Shown: positions 24,428-36,733 of the stretch, piece after piece
Numbering within the stretch: the first letter of the stretch is position 1
How the letters are laid out: every line of letters starts with the position of its first letter
Origin: Streptomyces qinglanensis
GTDB taxonomy: Bacteria > Actinomycetota > Actinomycetes > Streptomycetales > Streptomycetaceae
Direction: 5' to 3'
Assembly: GCF_900111245.1 (NCBI RefSeq)
Contig: NZ_FOGO01000001.1
Location: 62,001-126,000, forward strand
Length of the DNA: 64,000 bases
Notes under the pieces: model-generated
The model's input: only the letters and a program-made list of their open reading frames with translations
Told to the model about the DNA's origin: nothing
Database searches by the model: none
Position numbers and translations under genes: made by a program

Positions 24428-25441
24428 TCACACGTCCCGGTCGACGACGAAACGCCCGAGCGCGAGGAGTTCCCCGCGCGCACCGGCCTCCAGGTCGACG
24501 CCGAGCAGCGCGTCCTCGGCCAGCTTCATCCGCCGGGCGGCCTCGGCCAGGGCCCAGTCGCGGCCTCCGGCCCCGTCGATCAGTTCGGCCGCGCGCCGCA
24601 GTTCCTCCTCGCCGGGTTCGCCGGGCGCGGACAGCCAGGTGGCCAGCTCGACGCCGTGCGTGCCGCCCTGCTGGAGCGCGTGACTGACCGGGAGGGACTT
24701 CTTGCGGGCGCGCAGATCGGAGTACACCGGCTTGCCGGTGACCGCCGGATCGCCCCAGATGCCGAGGACGTCGTCGGTGAGCTGGAAGGCGCGGCCCATC
24801 TCGTCGCCGTAGCGGGCCAGCGCGTCCACTGTCGCCGCCGGTGCTCCGGCCAGGACGGCGCCGATCGCGGAGCTCGCCGACAGCAGCGCGCCGGTCTTGT
24901 CGGCGGCCATGTCGAGGCACTCGTCGACCGTGACGTACGGACGCCGCTCGAAGGACAGGTCCTGGACCTGGCCCCGGATGAGGTGGCGGGTGGTGCGGGC
25001 CAGCAGCCGGGCGGCGGAGGCGGCCGCCGGAGTCCCGGCGTCCAGCAGCACCTCCTGCGCGAGCGTCAGCAGCGCATCGCCGGTCAGGATCGCGCTGGAG
25101 GAGCCCCACAGCTTCCACACGGTGCGCTTGTGGCGGCGCTCCTCGTCGCCGTCCATCAGGTCGTCGTGCACCAGGGAGAAGTTGTGCACGAGCTCCACGG
25201 CGACGGCGCCGGGCAGCGCGGTCTCCGGGGAGGCGCCGACCGCCTCGGCGGACAGCAGCGCGAGCGCCGGCCGGACGGCCTTGCCGGCGTCGGCGCGCGT
25301 CGGCGCCCCACCGGCGGTGATCCATCCGAAATGATAGGCCGCCTGGTGCCGTGAGCGGTGGTCCAGCCGGTCGACGGCGGCGCGCAGCGCCGGAGTGATG
25401 GCGGCCCGGCTGTGGCCGAGACACGCGGGAGCAGTGCTCAT
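24428..25441 (-). CDS. penB: Polyprenyl (farnesyl) diphosphate synthase
   Basis: Trans-isoprenyl diphosphate synthase of 337 residues that supplies farnesyl diphosphate to PenA; ptlB in S. avermitilis has this role. It has the first aspartate-rich motif in [16 protein letters not shown], then [11 protein letters not shown], and the second in [13 protein letters not shown] followed by [16 protein letters not shown]. Chain length cannot be fixed from sequence alone, and the cluster context supports C15. Its ATG overlaps the penD stop by four bases. Confidence 0.92.
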   Translation of the reverse strand: MSTAPACLGHSRAAITPALRAAVDRLDHRSRHQAAYHFGWITAGGAPTRADAGKAVRPALALLSAEAVGASPETALPGAVAVELVHNFSLVHDDLMDGDEERRHKRTVWKLWGSSSAILTGDALLTLAQEVLLDAGTPAAASAARLLARTTRHLIRGQVQDLSFERRPYVTVDECLDMAADKTGALLSASSAIGAVLAGAPAATVDALARYGDEMGRAFQLTDDVLGIWGDPAVTGKPVYSDLRARKKSLPVSHALQQGGTHGVELATWLSAPGEPGEEELRRAAELIDGAGGRDWALAEAARRMKLAEDALLGVDLEAGARGELLALGRFVVDRDV

Positions 25442-26337
25442 ACGGCGACCTCCGCATGCCAGGGATCGGCCGGGTCGTCGAAGATGCTGACGACCTGACG
25501 CATGAGGCGCCGTTCGGCCGGGTCGAAGGGCTGCTTGGCGTGGACGGTGCCGAGCTGGTCCCACATGACGATGTCCCCGGGCTGCCAGGTGTGGGCGTAG
25601 GTGTACTCGGGCCTGCCCGCGTGCGAGAGCAGTTCGTCGAGCAGCTTGCGGCTCTCGTCGGGGGCGAGGTCCAGGATCCGCTTGGTGTTCAGGGTGCTGA
25701 CGTAGACCGACCGGCGGCCGGTGCGCGGATTGCGGGCGATCAGCGGGTGGACCGTGGAGGTGCCGTCCTCGGGCTGGATCAGTCCGCTGCTCCCGCCGAG
25801 GGACACCTCGCCCTGCAGCTCTTCCTCGATGGTCTCCTCGTACCCGGTGCGCAGGCCGTGCCGGACCCGGTAGGAGTGCAGGCGCCGGCGCTCTTCGGGC
25901 GGCAGCGTCTCGTAGAGGGCGTACATGTCGGTGAAGAGGGTCTGTCCGCCGCCGGAGGGCGGCACTTCCAGGGCCTCCAGGAAGCCGACCTGGGAGACGC
26001 GGGGGCGGAAGGAGTAGTCGGTGTGCCAGTCCATCCACGCGGCGTCCCCGACCCCGATCTTCCGGCCGTTCTCCGTCAGATTGGAGACGATCAGGATCTC
26101 GTTGTGGTCGGGATGGGCACCGCTGGTCAGGCCGGTCTTCGGGATGTGACCGAAGCGCCGTCCGAAGGCCAGGAACTCCTCGTAGGAGGGTGTTTCGTGG
26201 CCGCGGAAGACGAGTACGAGATGCGCGTCGAGTGCCGCCCAGATCTCCTCGGACTGGGACCTGTCCATGTCGCCGGTGACATGGGAGCCGTGCACGACGG
26301 CGCCGAGAGCGGCGCCGGGAATCGGCGTGACGTCCAT
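25438..26337 (-). CDS. penD: Fe(II)/2-oxoglutarate dioxygenase PenD (TauD family)
   Basis: By homology PenD/PntD oxidises pentalenolactone D through E to F (desaturation, then epoxidation). The 299-residue TauD-fold enzyme has iron ligands His105 and Asp107 in DWHTDYSF and a distal His266 in GTVHAKQPF. The basic stretch AERRLMRQV just after it is placed to hold 2-oxoglutarate. The ATG at 26337 gives the family-like start [15 protein letters not shown] and has AAAGGCGG upstream. It overlaps penB by four bases and follows penE by 34 bp. Confidence 0.9.
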   Translation of the reverse strand: MDVTPIPGAALGAVVHGSHVTGDMDRSQSEEIWAALDAHLVLVFRGHETPSYEEFLAFGRRFGHIPKTGLTSGAHPDHNEILIVSNLTENGRKIGVGDAAWMDWHTDYSFRPRVSQVGFLEALEVPPSGGGQTLFTDMYALYETLPPEERRRLHSYRVRHGLRTGYEETIEEELQGEVSLGGSSGLIQPEDGTSTVHPLIARNPRTGRRSVYVSTLNTKRILDLAPDESRKLLDELLSHAGRPEYTYAHTWQPGDIVMWDQLGTVHAKQPFDPAERRLMRQVVSIFDDPADPWHAEVAV

Positions 26338-26371
26338 GGGCGTTGCCGCCTTTCGGAAAACGGTGGGGTGG

Positions 26372-28186
26372 TCAGCGCAGATCGAGACCGGCGAGGTCAC
26401 CCGCCTCGCGCCAGCGCCGGAGGATGTCCACGAACTCCACGGAGCCGCCGCCGTAACTGGAGTTGAGCAGCGGCAGCCCGCCCGGATCGCCTTCGTTGTT
26501 GTACAGACCGGGTGTGCAGTTCTCCAGGAAGTCGAGGTCGTTGCTGGCGAGCCGGAGGATCTCCTCGACCCATTCCTTCTCGCCGGTCCCGGACGCCTCC
26601 ACCACCCGGTGTCCGCGCTCCTCGACGCACTTGACGATGTGTGCGAGGTGCCGGGCCTGCTCGCCCAGCATGTAGGCGATGTTGACGTGCCGGCCGGCCT
26701 GGATCTTGGACAGGATGAAGCAGTTGGGGAAGCCGTTCACCTGCAACCCGTGCAGGGTGTGCGCGCCGTTCGCCCACTTCTCCGACAGCCTCAGGCCGTC
26801 GCGGCCGACGATGTCGTAGCCGGCCCGGTCCGTGTACGGGACGGCGACCTCGTGCTCGTATCCGGTGGCGAAGACCAGGCAGTCGAGCGGGTACTCCCGG
26901 CCGTTGGCGACCACCCCGCCCGGAGTGAGCCGCTCCACGCCCTGCCCCTGGGTGTCGACCAGGGTCACGTTGGGCCGGTTGAAGGTCTGCAGGTAACTGT
27001 CGTGGAAGCAGGGCCGCTTGCAGTACACGCGGTAGTACGGCTTGAGGGCGGCGGCGGTGGCCGGGTCGTCGACGAAGCTGTCGATGCGGGCGCGCAGTTC
27101 CTCCATCTTGCGGAAGTCCGCCTGTTCGGCGGCGAGCGCCCGCTCCTTCGGGTCGCCCCCGGTGTCGCCGGTGGGCAGGATCGCGGCGGCCAGCTCGGCC
27201 GTGGTCTGGGTCCAGCGGTCCTGGACCAGGTCCTCGTCCTGCGGGATGCCGGAGGTCAGCGCGTGGAAGTTCTCCATGCGGCGCTGCTGCCAGCCCGGTT
27301 CGAGGCTGTCGACCCAGTCCGGCGGGGTGGGGCGGTTGCCGCGGACGTCGACCGCGGCCGGGGTCCGCTGGAAGACGACGAGCTGTTCGGCCCACTCGGC
27401 GAGGTGCGGGGCGATCTGGACGGTCGTGGAGCCGGTGCCGATGACGCCGACGGTCTTGTCCGTCAGCCCGGTCAGGCCGCCGGTGCTGTCGCCGCCGGTG
27501 TAGTCGAAGTCCCAGCGGCTGGTGTGGAAGGAGTGCCCGGCGAACGTCTCCAGACCCGGCAGCCCGGGGAGTTTCGGGCGGTGCATCAGGCCGATCGACA
27601 TGGCCACGTACCGGGCCCGGACGACATCCCCGCGGTCGGTGCTGACCAGCCATGTACCGGCTGCCTCGTCCCAGCGCAGCTCGGTGACGGCGGTCTGGAA
27701 GAGGGCGTCGCGGTAGAGATCGTACGTGCGGGCGATCTGCTGGAGGTGCGCGAAGATCTCGGGGCCGGTGGAGTACTTCTCGGTGGGTACCGTCCCGATC
27801 TCTTCGAGTATCGGCATGTAGATGTAACTCTCGACGTCGCACCGGACCCCGGGGAAGCGGTTCCAGTACCAGGTGCCGCCGACATCGCCCGCCTCGTCGA
27901 TCAGCCGGATGCGCTCCAGGCCGGTCTCCTTGCGTAGCTGCGCACCGATTAGCAGGCCGCCGATACCGGCGCCGACGACGGCGACGTCCACCTCGTCGGT
28001 GAGCGGCTCGCGTGCCTTCCGCTCGGTGAAGGGGTCGCGCGCATAGCGGCTGAAGTCACCGCGCGCGAACTGGTAGGTGCGACCGACGCTGCGCTTGTCG
28101 CGTTCCTGACGGTACTTCGCCCTCACCGCTTCCAGGTCGATGGCCGGTGTCTCGTCGCTACGGTCGTCGCTGTCGGCGCGGGCCAC
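26372..28186 (-). CDS. penE: Baeyer-Villiger monooxygenase PenE
   Basis: FAD/NADPH enzyme that inserts oxygen into 1-deoxy-11-oxopentalenic acid. PenE/PntE give pentalenolactone D, whereas the S. avermitilis PtlE gives the neo isomer. The 604-residue protein has the FAD motif [28 protein letters not shown], the BVMO fingerprint [15 protein letters not shown] and the NADPH motif [15 protein letters not shown]. The GTG at 28186 is chosen because AGGAGG lies four bases upstream (28191-28196). It overlaps the end of penF by 64 bp, an unusually long overlap. Regiochemistry cannot be read from the sequence. Confidence 0.92.
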   Translation of the reverse strand: MARADSDDRSDETPAIDLEAVRAKYRQERDKRSVGRTYQFARGDFSRYARDPFTERKAREPLTDEVDVAVVGAGIGGLLIGAQLRKETGLERIRLIDEAGDVGGTWYWNRFPGVRCDVESYIYMPILEEIGTVPTEKYSTGPEIFAHLQQIARTYDLYRDALFQTAVTELRWDEAAGTWLVSTDRGDVVRARYVAMSIGLMHRPKLPGLPGLETFAGHSFHTSRWDFDYTGGDSTGGLTGLTDKTVGVIGTGSTTVQIAPHLAEWAEQLVVFQRTPAAVDVRGNRPTPPDWVDSLEPGWQQRRMENFHALTSGIPQDEDLVQDRWTQTTAELAAAILPTGDTGGDPKERALAAEQADFRKMEELRARIDSFVDDPATAAALKPYYRVYCKRPCFHDSYLQTFNRPNVTLVDTQGQGVERLTPGGVVANGREYPLDCLVFATGYEHEVAVPYTDRAGYDIVGRDGLRLSEKWANGAHTLHGLQVNGFPNCFILSKIQAGRHVNIAYMLGEQARHLAHIVKCVEERGHRVVEASGTGEKEWVEEILRLASNDLDFLENCTPGLYNNEGDPGGLPLLNSSYGGGSVEFVDILRRWREAGDLAGLDLR

Positions 28187-28968
28187 AGCTCCTCCTCGGG
28201 GGACGGGGACGGAAGGGAAACATGACGCCATACATCGTCGAACTGGTCACGCAGCCGCAGCGCGGCGTCGGCGTTGCTGAACAGGTAGAACCGGTCGGAG
28301 CCGAGGGCTTCCCACACGAGGCCCGCGACGTCCTCGGCGCTCACCGACGTGTCACCGCCGGCACCGCGCGGGGCCGCCAGGCCCTGCACCATGGGGGTGT
28401 CGACCCGGCCGGGGCACAGCACCGACACCAGAATCCCGGTGCCGCGCAGATCGGCCCGCAGACTGCGGGCGACCGCGAGGTCGGCATGCTTGGAGGCGGC
28501 GTAGGCCGCGCTGCCGGCACCGACGACGAAGGCGGACATCGAGGCCGTGTGGATCAGATGGGCGGGGCGGCCGTGCTCCAGGAGCCGGGGCACGAAGGCG
28601 CGGGCCATCAGGACGTGCGCCCAGTGGTTGGCCTCGAAGACCTGCCGCATCTGCTCCAGCGGCACCTCCCACAGGGGCTGCCCTATGGGGCCGAGCACCC
28701 CGGCGTTGTTGCACACCACATCGACGCCGCCGAGCCGGTCGAACGCCGTGTCCGCGAGCCGGTCGACGGCTTCCGGGTCGGTCAGGTCGGCGGTCACCGC
28801 CGTGACCTGGGCGCCCTGTGCGGCGAGTTCGGACGCCCGGCGGTGGAGTGCGTCGTCGATGTCCGCCATGACCACGCCGACGCCCGCGCGGGCGAAGCGG
28901 GCACTGAGGGCGAGGCCGATGCCGCTGGCGGCGCCGGTCACCACGGCTGTCCTGGTCTGCAGGTCCAC
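28123..28968 (-). CDS. penF: Short-chain dehydrogenase PenF
   Basis: SDR that by homology oxidises 1-deoxy-11beta-hydroxypentalenic acid to the 11-ketone, the substrate of PenE. The 281-residue protein has the classical cofactor motif VVTGAASGIGLAL, CNNAGVLG, the catalytic serine in TASMSAFV and the pair in YAASKHAD, followed by CPGRVDTPM. The GTG at 28968 follows GGAGAGAG. The last 21 codons overlap the beginning of penE in another frame. Confidence 0.92.
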   Translation of the reverse strand: MDLQTRTAVVTGAASGIGLALSARFARAGVGVVMADIDDALHRRASELAAQGAQVTAVTADLTDPEAVDRLADTAFDRLGGVDVVCNNAGVLGPIGQPLWEVPLEQMRQVFEANHWAHVLMARAFVPRLLEHGRPAHLIHTASMSAFVVGAGSAAYAASKHADLAVARSLRADLRGTGILVSVLCPGRVDTPMVQGLAAPRGAGGDTSVSAEDVAGLVWEALGSDRFYLFSNADAALRLRDQFDDVWRHVSLPSPSPEEELWPAPTATTVATRHRPSTWKR

Positions 28969-29067
28969 TGGGCTCTCTCCGCTTCTGCGCGCGGGTGCGC
29001 CGAAGGACAGCGCGCCGTTGCCCACGAGAAGGTCCGGTTCTGATGGCGCCGTTCGAGAAGGAGGATG

Positions 29068-30522
29068 TCAGCGGGGGTCGGGGAGCTTCAGGCTGATCAC
29101 GAGGACGGCCGCCGCGAAGCACGTCAACAGGGCGAGAACGAGCACCGCCGCCGTCGCTGTCGACAGCGGACCGTCCAGGGAGACGTAGAGGGTGCCGCCG
29201 ACGGTCGTGCCCAGCGCGGTCGCCATCTGCTGGCTGGTCACCAGCACACCGCTGCCCATGCCGGCCTGCGCGGGGGGTACGTCGGCGAGGATCATCCGGA
29301 ACAGGGTGGGACCGATCAGCGCCGCACCGGCGCCGAAGAGGGCGATCCCCAGGAGCACGAGTGTCAGGGAGGGATGCGGCCAGCCCAGCCCGATCACCAG
29401 CGCCAGCAGCACCAGACCCGCGCCCTGGACGAGGGCGCCCAGGGCGACGATCCGGCCGCCCAGGGCCGCGACGATCTTCGGGGTGAACTGCGCCACCACG
29501 AAGAACGCCACGGCGAACGGCGCCAGCCCCCCGCCGGAGGCCAGCCCGTGGAGGCCGAAGTGGCCCTGCGCGATCAGCGCGTAGACGAACAGGAAGGCGC
29601 CGAAGCCGGCCTGGAACGGCACCACGGCCGCCAGCCCGCGGCGGGTGCCCGGACGGGACAGCACCGACGGGGACAGCAGCGGTGTGCCGCCCCGCGCCTC
29701 CAGTCCGCGTTCGACCCGCACCAGCGCCGAAAGCCCCGCCGCGGCGACCACGAGCAGCCCCCACAGCCACAGCGGCCAGCCGAGGTCGGGGCCCGCCACG
29801 ACCACAGCCAGGAGACAGACCATGGTCGCACCGAACAGCACGGTGCCCAGCGGGTCGAAACCGGGCTTGGTCTCGGCCCTGGTCGCGGGGACCCGCCGGA
29901 TCGCCAGCAGCGCGGCCACCCCGACCGGCACATTGATCAGGAAGACCGACCGCCAGCCGACCCCGGCCACGTCCAGCGAGACCAGCAGCCCGCCCAGCAT
30001 CTGCCCGACGACCATGCCGAGGGCCGCGGTCACGCCGTACATGGCGATCGCGCGGGCGCGCGCCCGGCCCTGACTGACCGCCTGGATCGTGGCCAGCACC
30101 TGCGGTACGAGCATGGCCGCTGCGGCCCCCTGCAGCAGGCGGGCGGTGACGAGGAACTCGATGGTCGGGGCGAGTCCGCACAGCGCCGAGGTGACGGTGA
30201 ACGCCGCCAGCCCGTACGCGTACAGTTCCCGCCTGCCGAAGGCGTCGCCCAGCCGCCCGCCCAGCACCAGGCCGAGGGCGTAGGTGAGGCCGTAGCCGGA
30301 CACCACCAGCTCCAGCGCCGCCGGGCCGCCGTGGAGGTCCTCGCCGATCGGGGCCAGCGCCACATTGACGATGGAGGCGTCCACGATGGACAGGGCGTAT
30401 CCGATGAGGACCACCACGAGGGCGATGCCGCTGAGCCCCGCGCCGGCCGGTTCCGGGCCGGCTGCGGACGCGGGCGTCGCGTCGGGCTCCTTCGGCGGGG
30501 AGAGTCCCTCGCGATTCGTCAT
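29068..30522 (-). CDS. penG: MFS efflux transporter PenG (DHA2, 14-TMS type)
   Basis: A 484-residue drug:H+ antiporter, probably the exporter of the antibiotic. About 14 hydrophobic spans are visible, with the family motifs GYGLTYALGLVLGGRLGDAFGRR, LLQGAAAAMLVPQVLA and GWRSVFLINVPVG. The ATG is at 30522. It lies between penH (82 bp upstream) and penF (99 bp downstream) on the same strand. Together with gap1 it would give self-protection. Confidence 0.9.
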   Translation of the reverse strand: MTNREGLSPPKEPDATPASAAGPEPAGAGLSGIALVVVLIGYALSIVDASIVNVALAPIGEDLHGGPAALELVVSGYGLTYALGLVLGGRLGDAFGRRELYAYGLAAFTVTSALCGLAPTIEFLVTARLLQGAAAAMLVPQVLATIQAVSQGRARARAIAMYGVTAALGMVVGQMLGGLLVSLDVAGVGWRSVFLINVPVGVAALLAIRRVPATRAETKPGFDPLGTVLFGATMVCLLAVVVAGPDLGWPLWLWGLLVVAAAGLSALVRVERGLEARGGTPLLSPSVLSRPGTRRGLAAVVPFQAGFGAFLFVYALIAQGHFGLHGLASGGGLAPFAVAFFVVAQFTPKIVAALGGRIVALGALVQGAGLVLLALVIGLGWPHPSLTLVLLGIALFGAGAALIGPTLFRMILADVPPAQAGMGSGVLVTSQQMATALGTTVGGTLYVSLDGPLSTATAAVLVLALLTCFAAAVLVISLKLPDPR

Positions 30523-30604
30523 GTGCTGCCTGCCCAGGGGTGCGTGGGGAACGGTCGGGGAAGGTGAAGAAGACGGGGAAGACGGGGAAGGTGGGGAACC
30601 GTCG

Positions 30605-31830
<1,226 letters not shown>

Positions 31831-33030
31831 TCAGAAGGTAACGGGGATTTCATCGAACCCGCCGGTGATCCGGTGCTCCTGCCAGCGCAGCTCCTCCTCG
31901 GGTACCGCGAGCCGCAGACCGGGCAGTCTGCGGAACAACCGCTCGAACACCGCGGTCAGTTCGATCCGGGCCAGCACGCGGCCGATGCAGTGCCGGGTGC
32001 CGTGCCCGAAGGACAGATGCGATTTGGGTCTGTCCCGGGTGATGTCCATCAGGTCGGGATCGGGGTACGCGTGCCCGTCGATGTTGGCCGCACCGATGGC
32101 CAGCAGCACTGCCTCCCCGGTCCGGATCACCGTGTCGCCGACGGTGATGTCGCTGTGCGCGTAGCGGGGTATGAGCGCGTTGGACCCCTTGCCGCCGACG
32201 GCCAGGCGGAGAATCTCCTCGACCGCCGCGGGGGCGAGTTCGGGCTTCTCGGCCAGCAGGGCACGCTGCTCCGGATTGCGCAGCATCAGCAGAGTGCCCA
32301 GGTCGATACGGACGATGGTCGTCTCGTAGCCGAACAACAGTACGGCGTTGCCCAATTGGGCGATGTACTCGTCGGACAGTGAGCCGTCCTTGGCCGCGAT
32401 CAGCTCGGACAGGATGTCGTCGCCCGGCTCGGTGCGCTTCCGCGCCACCAGTTCCGTCGTGTAGTCGACGACCTGTTGGAAGGTGTGCGCCGAGTGCCGG
32501 CCGTCGTCGCTCTGGTCGAAGGTGCCCCTGGCCCACTGGCCGAACCGCTCCCGGTCGGCCAACGGCACTCCGAGCAGATCGCAGACCACCATGGTCGGCA
32601 GCGGAAACGACAGCGCGCGGTGCAGGTCGGCAGGCGGGGGGCCGGCGGCCAGCTCGTCGAGCAGCTCGTCCACGTGCTGCTCGATGCGGGACTTCATCAT
32701 GCGCATCCGGCGCGTGGAGAACCGGGGGACGAGCAGCTCACGCATCTGCGGATGGTCGGCGGCCTCGGTCTCGTAGTCGTCCCCGGCCATCAGCGCCATC
32801 ATGGTGCTCCGGGCCGTGGTCTTGGCCTGCCGCGCCGGATAGGGATTGCTGAGACCGAGCCGGCGGTCGGCGAGCAGCGCCCTGACCTCGTCGTAGCGGG
32901 TGACCAGCCAGGCGTCCTCGCCGGCCGCCTGCACCGGGGTGATCGGCCCCTCGTGCTGCAGTGCGCGCATCCGGGGCGCGACACCGAGCACGGAGGGATT
33001 GTCGAACGGTAGTCTCGGCAGTTCCTCCAT
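31831..33030 (-). CDS. penM: Cytochrome P450, pentalenolactone synthase PenM/PntM type (CYP161C)
   Basis: By homology it carries out the oxidative rearrangement of pentalenolactone F to pentalenolactone. The 399-residue protein (ATG at 33030, GGGGGAC upstream) has ExxR in VEEILRLAV and the heme loop [12 protein letters not shown]. Its I-helix reads LLFGYETT, with a bulky Phe (about residue 233) where a small residue is usual. Met77 and Met81 lie in [10 protein letters not shown]. These three match residues I recall as special to PntM (Met77, Met81, Phe232). S. avermitilis lacks this gene and makes neopentalenolactone, so the product here should be pentalenolactone itself. Confidence 0.92.
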   Translation of the reverse strand: MEELPRLPFDNPSVLGVAPRMRALQHEGPITPVQAAGEDAWLVTRYDEVRALLADRRLGLSNPYPARQAKTTARSTMMALMAGDDYETEAADHPQMRELLVPRFSTRRMRMMKSRIEQHVDELLDELAAGPPPADLHRALSFPLPTMVVCDLLGVPLADRERFGQWARGTFDQSDDGRHSAHTFQQVVDYTTELVARKRTEPGDDILSELIAAKDGSLSDEYIAQLGNAVLLFGYETTIVRIDLGTLLMLRNPEQRALLAEKPELAPAAVEEILRLAVGGKGSNALIPRYAHSDITVGDTVIRTGEAVLLAIGAANIDGHAYPDPDLMDITRDRPKSHLSFGHGTRHCIGRVLARIELTAVFERLFRRLPGLRLAVPEEELRWQEHRITGGFDEIPVTF

Positions 33031-33205
33031 GTCCCCCGTCCTCATGAGTCAGGCATGGCTTCGTCGGACATCCGGACACGCCGACGGCATCGGTGACGTC
33101 GGGTGCACCGCACGCCGGTCGAGGGCGCGCGGAGATGTCGGCCGCCGGGTCGGCGGACGATCATTGCTGACGTGCGGGTGGCTCAGGCGCCGGGTCGGCC
33201 GGTGA

Positions 33206-34225
<1,020 letters not shown>

Positions 34226-34317
34226 CTAGCGCTCTAGAAGTCTTTGACGCGCCGTTGCGCCGAGGTGCACTGCGGGCCGTGTCCCGGACGAGGCTCCGGC
34301 ACGCGATCAAGCACGAG

Positions 34318-34327
34318 CTTATATAAG
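34318..34327. promoter_or_regulatory. AT-rich palindrome upstream of gap1
   Basis: CTTATATAAG is a perfect 10-bp palindrome within an AT-rich island (34312-34350) in otherwise very GC-rich DNA, about 110 bp upstream of gap1. It resembles the kind of site bound by MarR-family regulators and could be the entry-point control of the pen cluster. Confidence 0.45.
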
Positions 34328-34636
34328 TTTGCGATACATTTCCAGGGTGACCGACGCTCAGCGTGCGACTCCTGCAACCGACTTGGCGGCAGGTGACCTC
34401 AACCGGGCGTTCGGGAACGTCGACCGCTGACCCGCCTCACGGACCTCGGCACCGCTCGCTTCGGCGGTTCCGGGGAGACGCTTCCGGGGAGAACACCGAA
34501 CGCTCCCGCAGGCCGGACATCAGCACCGGCACCAGCACCAGCCGACGCCCGCGGCGAGAAGACCAGGAGCACGTACTCGGCGTGGACCGCGGAACCGATG
34601 CTCCCCGGCCCGGCACACGGCACCGAGAGGTGACCA

Positions 34637-34658
34637 AGTTGTCACCACCTTGACAACT
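34637..34658 (+). promoter_or_regulatory. Promoter with operator-like inverted repeat for the nuclease-family gene
   Basis: The arms AGTTGTCA (34637-34644) and TGACAACT (34651-34658) are perfect complements around six bases. The second arm overlaps a consensus -35, TTGACA (34650-34655). The -10, expected near 34673-34678, is weak (ATGCTT). A bound regulator here would block polymerase. Confidence 0.5.
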
Positions 34659-34741
34659 GGCGTCCGCCCGCCATGCTTTACGCGCGTAGAGAATGCTTGC
34701 CCACCGCTGTCCGCGCTCCCCCACGCCCCCGGAGGCCCCTG

Positions 34742-36646
34742 GTGCCGTTCCGCTCTAGGTCCGTACCGCCCCGCTCCCAGTCCGTGCGGCCCCGCTCACC
34801 GATCCGGCGGCTCCGGGCCGCACCGGCGGCCGTCGCCGCCGCCTGCTGCGGGCTGCTCGTCCTGCCCTCGTCCGCCGGGGCCGCCGACGCGCCCGGCACC
34901 GACTCCGCGCACGCTCCGCGCATCCACGACATCCAGGGCCGCACCCGGCTCTCCCCGTTCGCGGGCCGGGAGGTCACCGGTGTACCCGGCATCGTCACCG
35001 GTGTCCGCGACTTCGGTGCGGCCCGCGGCTTCTGGCTGCAGGACCCGCACCCCGACCACGACCGGGCCACCAGCGAGGGGATCTACGTCTACACCGGAGG
35101 AAAGAGCCCCGGAGTCGAGGCCGGCGACGCACTGCGGGTCTCCGGGAAGGTGCAGGAGTACTACCCGGGCGGCAAGGAGGCGGGCAACCAGTCGGTCACC
35201 GAACTGAGCGGTGCCACCTGGCGGACCACCGGCCACCGCTCGCGCGGGAGGCTGCCGAGGGCCGTCCGGCTCACCGCCCGCTCGGTACCGGAGGCGTACG
35301 CGCCGGACGCGGACGGCAGCAGCATCGAGAACCGGCCGCTGCGGCCGGGCCGTTATGCGCTGGACCGCTACGAGTCGCTGGAGGGCATGCGCGTCTCCGT
35401 GCGCGACGTGCGGGTCACCGGGCCCACCAGCCGCTACCACGACCTGTGGGTGACCACCGATCCGGACCAGCACCCGACTCCGCGCGGCGGCACCCTCTAC
35501 GGCTCCTACCGGGACCGCAACGGCGCCCGGCTGAAGGTCTCCTCGCTGCTCCCCCTCGACACGCACCCCTTCCCGGAAGCCGACGTCGGCGACGCGCTGC
35601 GCGGCACCACCGAAGGCCCGCTGGACTACGAGCAGTACGGCGGCTACACGCTGCGCGCCACCGCACTGGGCGAGCACCGGGACAACGGCCTGGAGCGCGA
35701 GCGGACCCGCGAACAGCGCCGGAACGAACTGGCGGTGGCGACGTACAACGTCGAGAACCTCTCCCCCGCGTCCGAGCCCGCCAAGTTCGAGCGGCTGGCC
35801 GAGGGGCTGGTCACCAACCTCTCCTCGCCCGACATCGTCACCGTCGAGGAGGTGCAGGACGACTCGGGGCCGCGGGACGACGGCACGGTCGGCGCGGACC
35901 GGACGCTCGCGAAGCTCACCGAGGCCGTCCGCGAGGCGGGCGGGCCCTCCTACGCGTGGCGGCAGATCGACCCGGAGGACAAGGCGGACGGCGGCCAGCC
36001 CGGCGGCAACATCCGCGTGGCCTTCCTCTACAACCCGGCACGGGTCTCCTTCACCGACCGGCCCGGCGGCGACGCCACGACTCCGGTGCGGGTCCGGGAA
36101 CAGGACGGCGAGCCCGCGCTGTCCGCCTCACCGGGCCGGATCGCACCGCGGGACGCCGCCTGGGAGGACAGCCGCAAGCCGCTGGCGGGCGAGTTCCGCT
36201 TCCGGGGCCGCACGGTCTTCGTGATCGCCAACCACTTCAGCTCCAAGGGCGGCGACCAGCCGATGGAGGGCCGCTTCCAGCCGCCCGCCCGGCACTCCGA
36301 GCAGCAGCGCGTCGCCCAGGCCGAGGTGGTCAACGGCTTCGTGCGCACGCTGCGGGACGTCGACCCGAAGGCCGTGGTCGTGGCGGGCGGGGACTTCAAC
36401 GACTTCCCCTTCTCCCCCGCCCTGCGCACGCTGCGCTCGGGCCACGCACTGACCAGCCCGCTCGACCGGCTGCCCCGCGACGAGCGCTACGGCTACGTCT
36501 ACAACGGCAACTCCCAGGCCCTGGACCACCTGCTGACCAGTCCGGGTGCCGGGCGGCCCGAGTACGACATCGTCCACCTCAACGCGGAGTTCGCCGACCA
36601 GATCAGCGACCACGATCCGGCGGTGGTCCGGATCACGCGCCACTGA
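34742..36646 (+). CDS. Secreted endonuclease/exonuclease/phosphatase family protein
   Basis: A 634-residue exported protein. An arginine-rich N-region and hydrophobic core (AAPAAVAAACCGLLVLP) end near SSAGAADA. Residues about 60-340 form an ExeM/NucH-like N-terminal OB-type region (VPGIVTGVRDFGAARGFWLQDP, LRVSGKVQEYYPGG). The catalytic EEP domain follows: LAVATYNVENLSP, VTVEEVQDDSG, FVIANHFSSKGGD, VVAGGDFNDFPFSPAL and QISDHDPAVV. These hold the expected Asn, Glu, His, Asp and final Asp-His. It probably degrades extracellular nucleic acid or phosphoesters. The GTG at 34742 is chosen for its GGAGG six bases upstream. Confidence 0.88.
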   Translation: MPFRSRSVPPRSQSVRPRSPIRRLRAAPAAVAAACCGLLVLPSSAGAADAPGTDSAHAPRIHDIQGRTRLSPFAGREVTGVPGIVTGVRDFGAARGFWLQDPHPDHDRATSEGIYVYTGGKSPGVEAGDALRVSGKVQEYYPGGKEAGNQSVTELSGATWRTTGHRSRGRLPRAVRLTARSVPEAYAPDADGSSIENRPLRPGRYALDRYESLEGMRVSVRDVRVTGPTSRYHDLWVTTDPDQHPTPRGGTLYGSYRDRNGARLKVSSLLPLDTHPFPEADVGDALRGTTEGPLDYEQYGGYTLRATALGEHRDNGLERERTREQRRNELAVATYNVENLSPASEPAKFERLAEGLVTNLSSPDIVTVEEVQDDSGPRDDGTVGADRTLAKLTEAVREAGGPSYAWRQIDPEDKADGGQPGGNIRVAFLYNPARVSFTDRPGGDATTPVRVREQDGEPALSASPGRIAPRDAAWEDSRKPLAGEFRFRGRTVFVIANHFSSKGGDQPMEGRFQPPARHSEQQRVAQAEVVNGFVRTLRDVDPKAVVVAGGDFNDFPFSPALRTLRSGHALTSPLDRLPRDERYGYVYNGNSQALDHLLTSPGAGRPEYDIVHLNAEFADQISDHDPAVVRITRH

Positions 36647-36733
36647 CCGGCGGAGTTCGGAAGCCCCGCTCCGGGCCGGCTGCGGCGGCGGGCCCTCGGC
36701 GCGGCCCCGGGCCGCCGCTCACCGGCGAAACGG

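Noticed and set aside
26267..27937. 556-codon plus-strand open frame opposite penE
   Set aside because: It is the antisense shadow of a clear Baeyer-Villiger monooxygenase.
34673..34741. Upstream ATG start for the secreted nuclease-family protein
   Set aside because: It would add 23 residues ahead of the signal peptide, lacks a ribosome site and lies within the predicted promoter. GTG at 34742 has GGAGG at ideal spacing.
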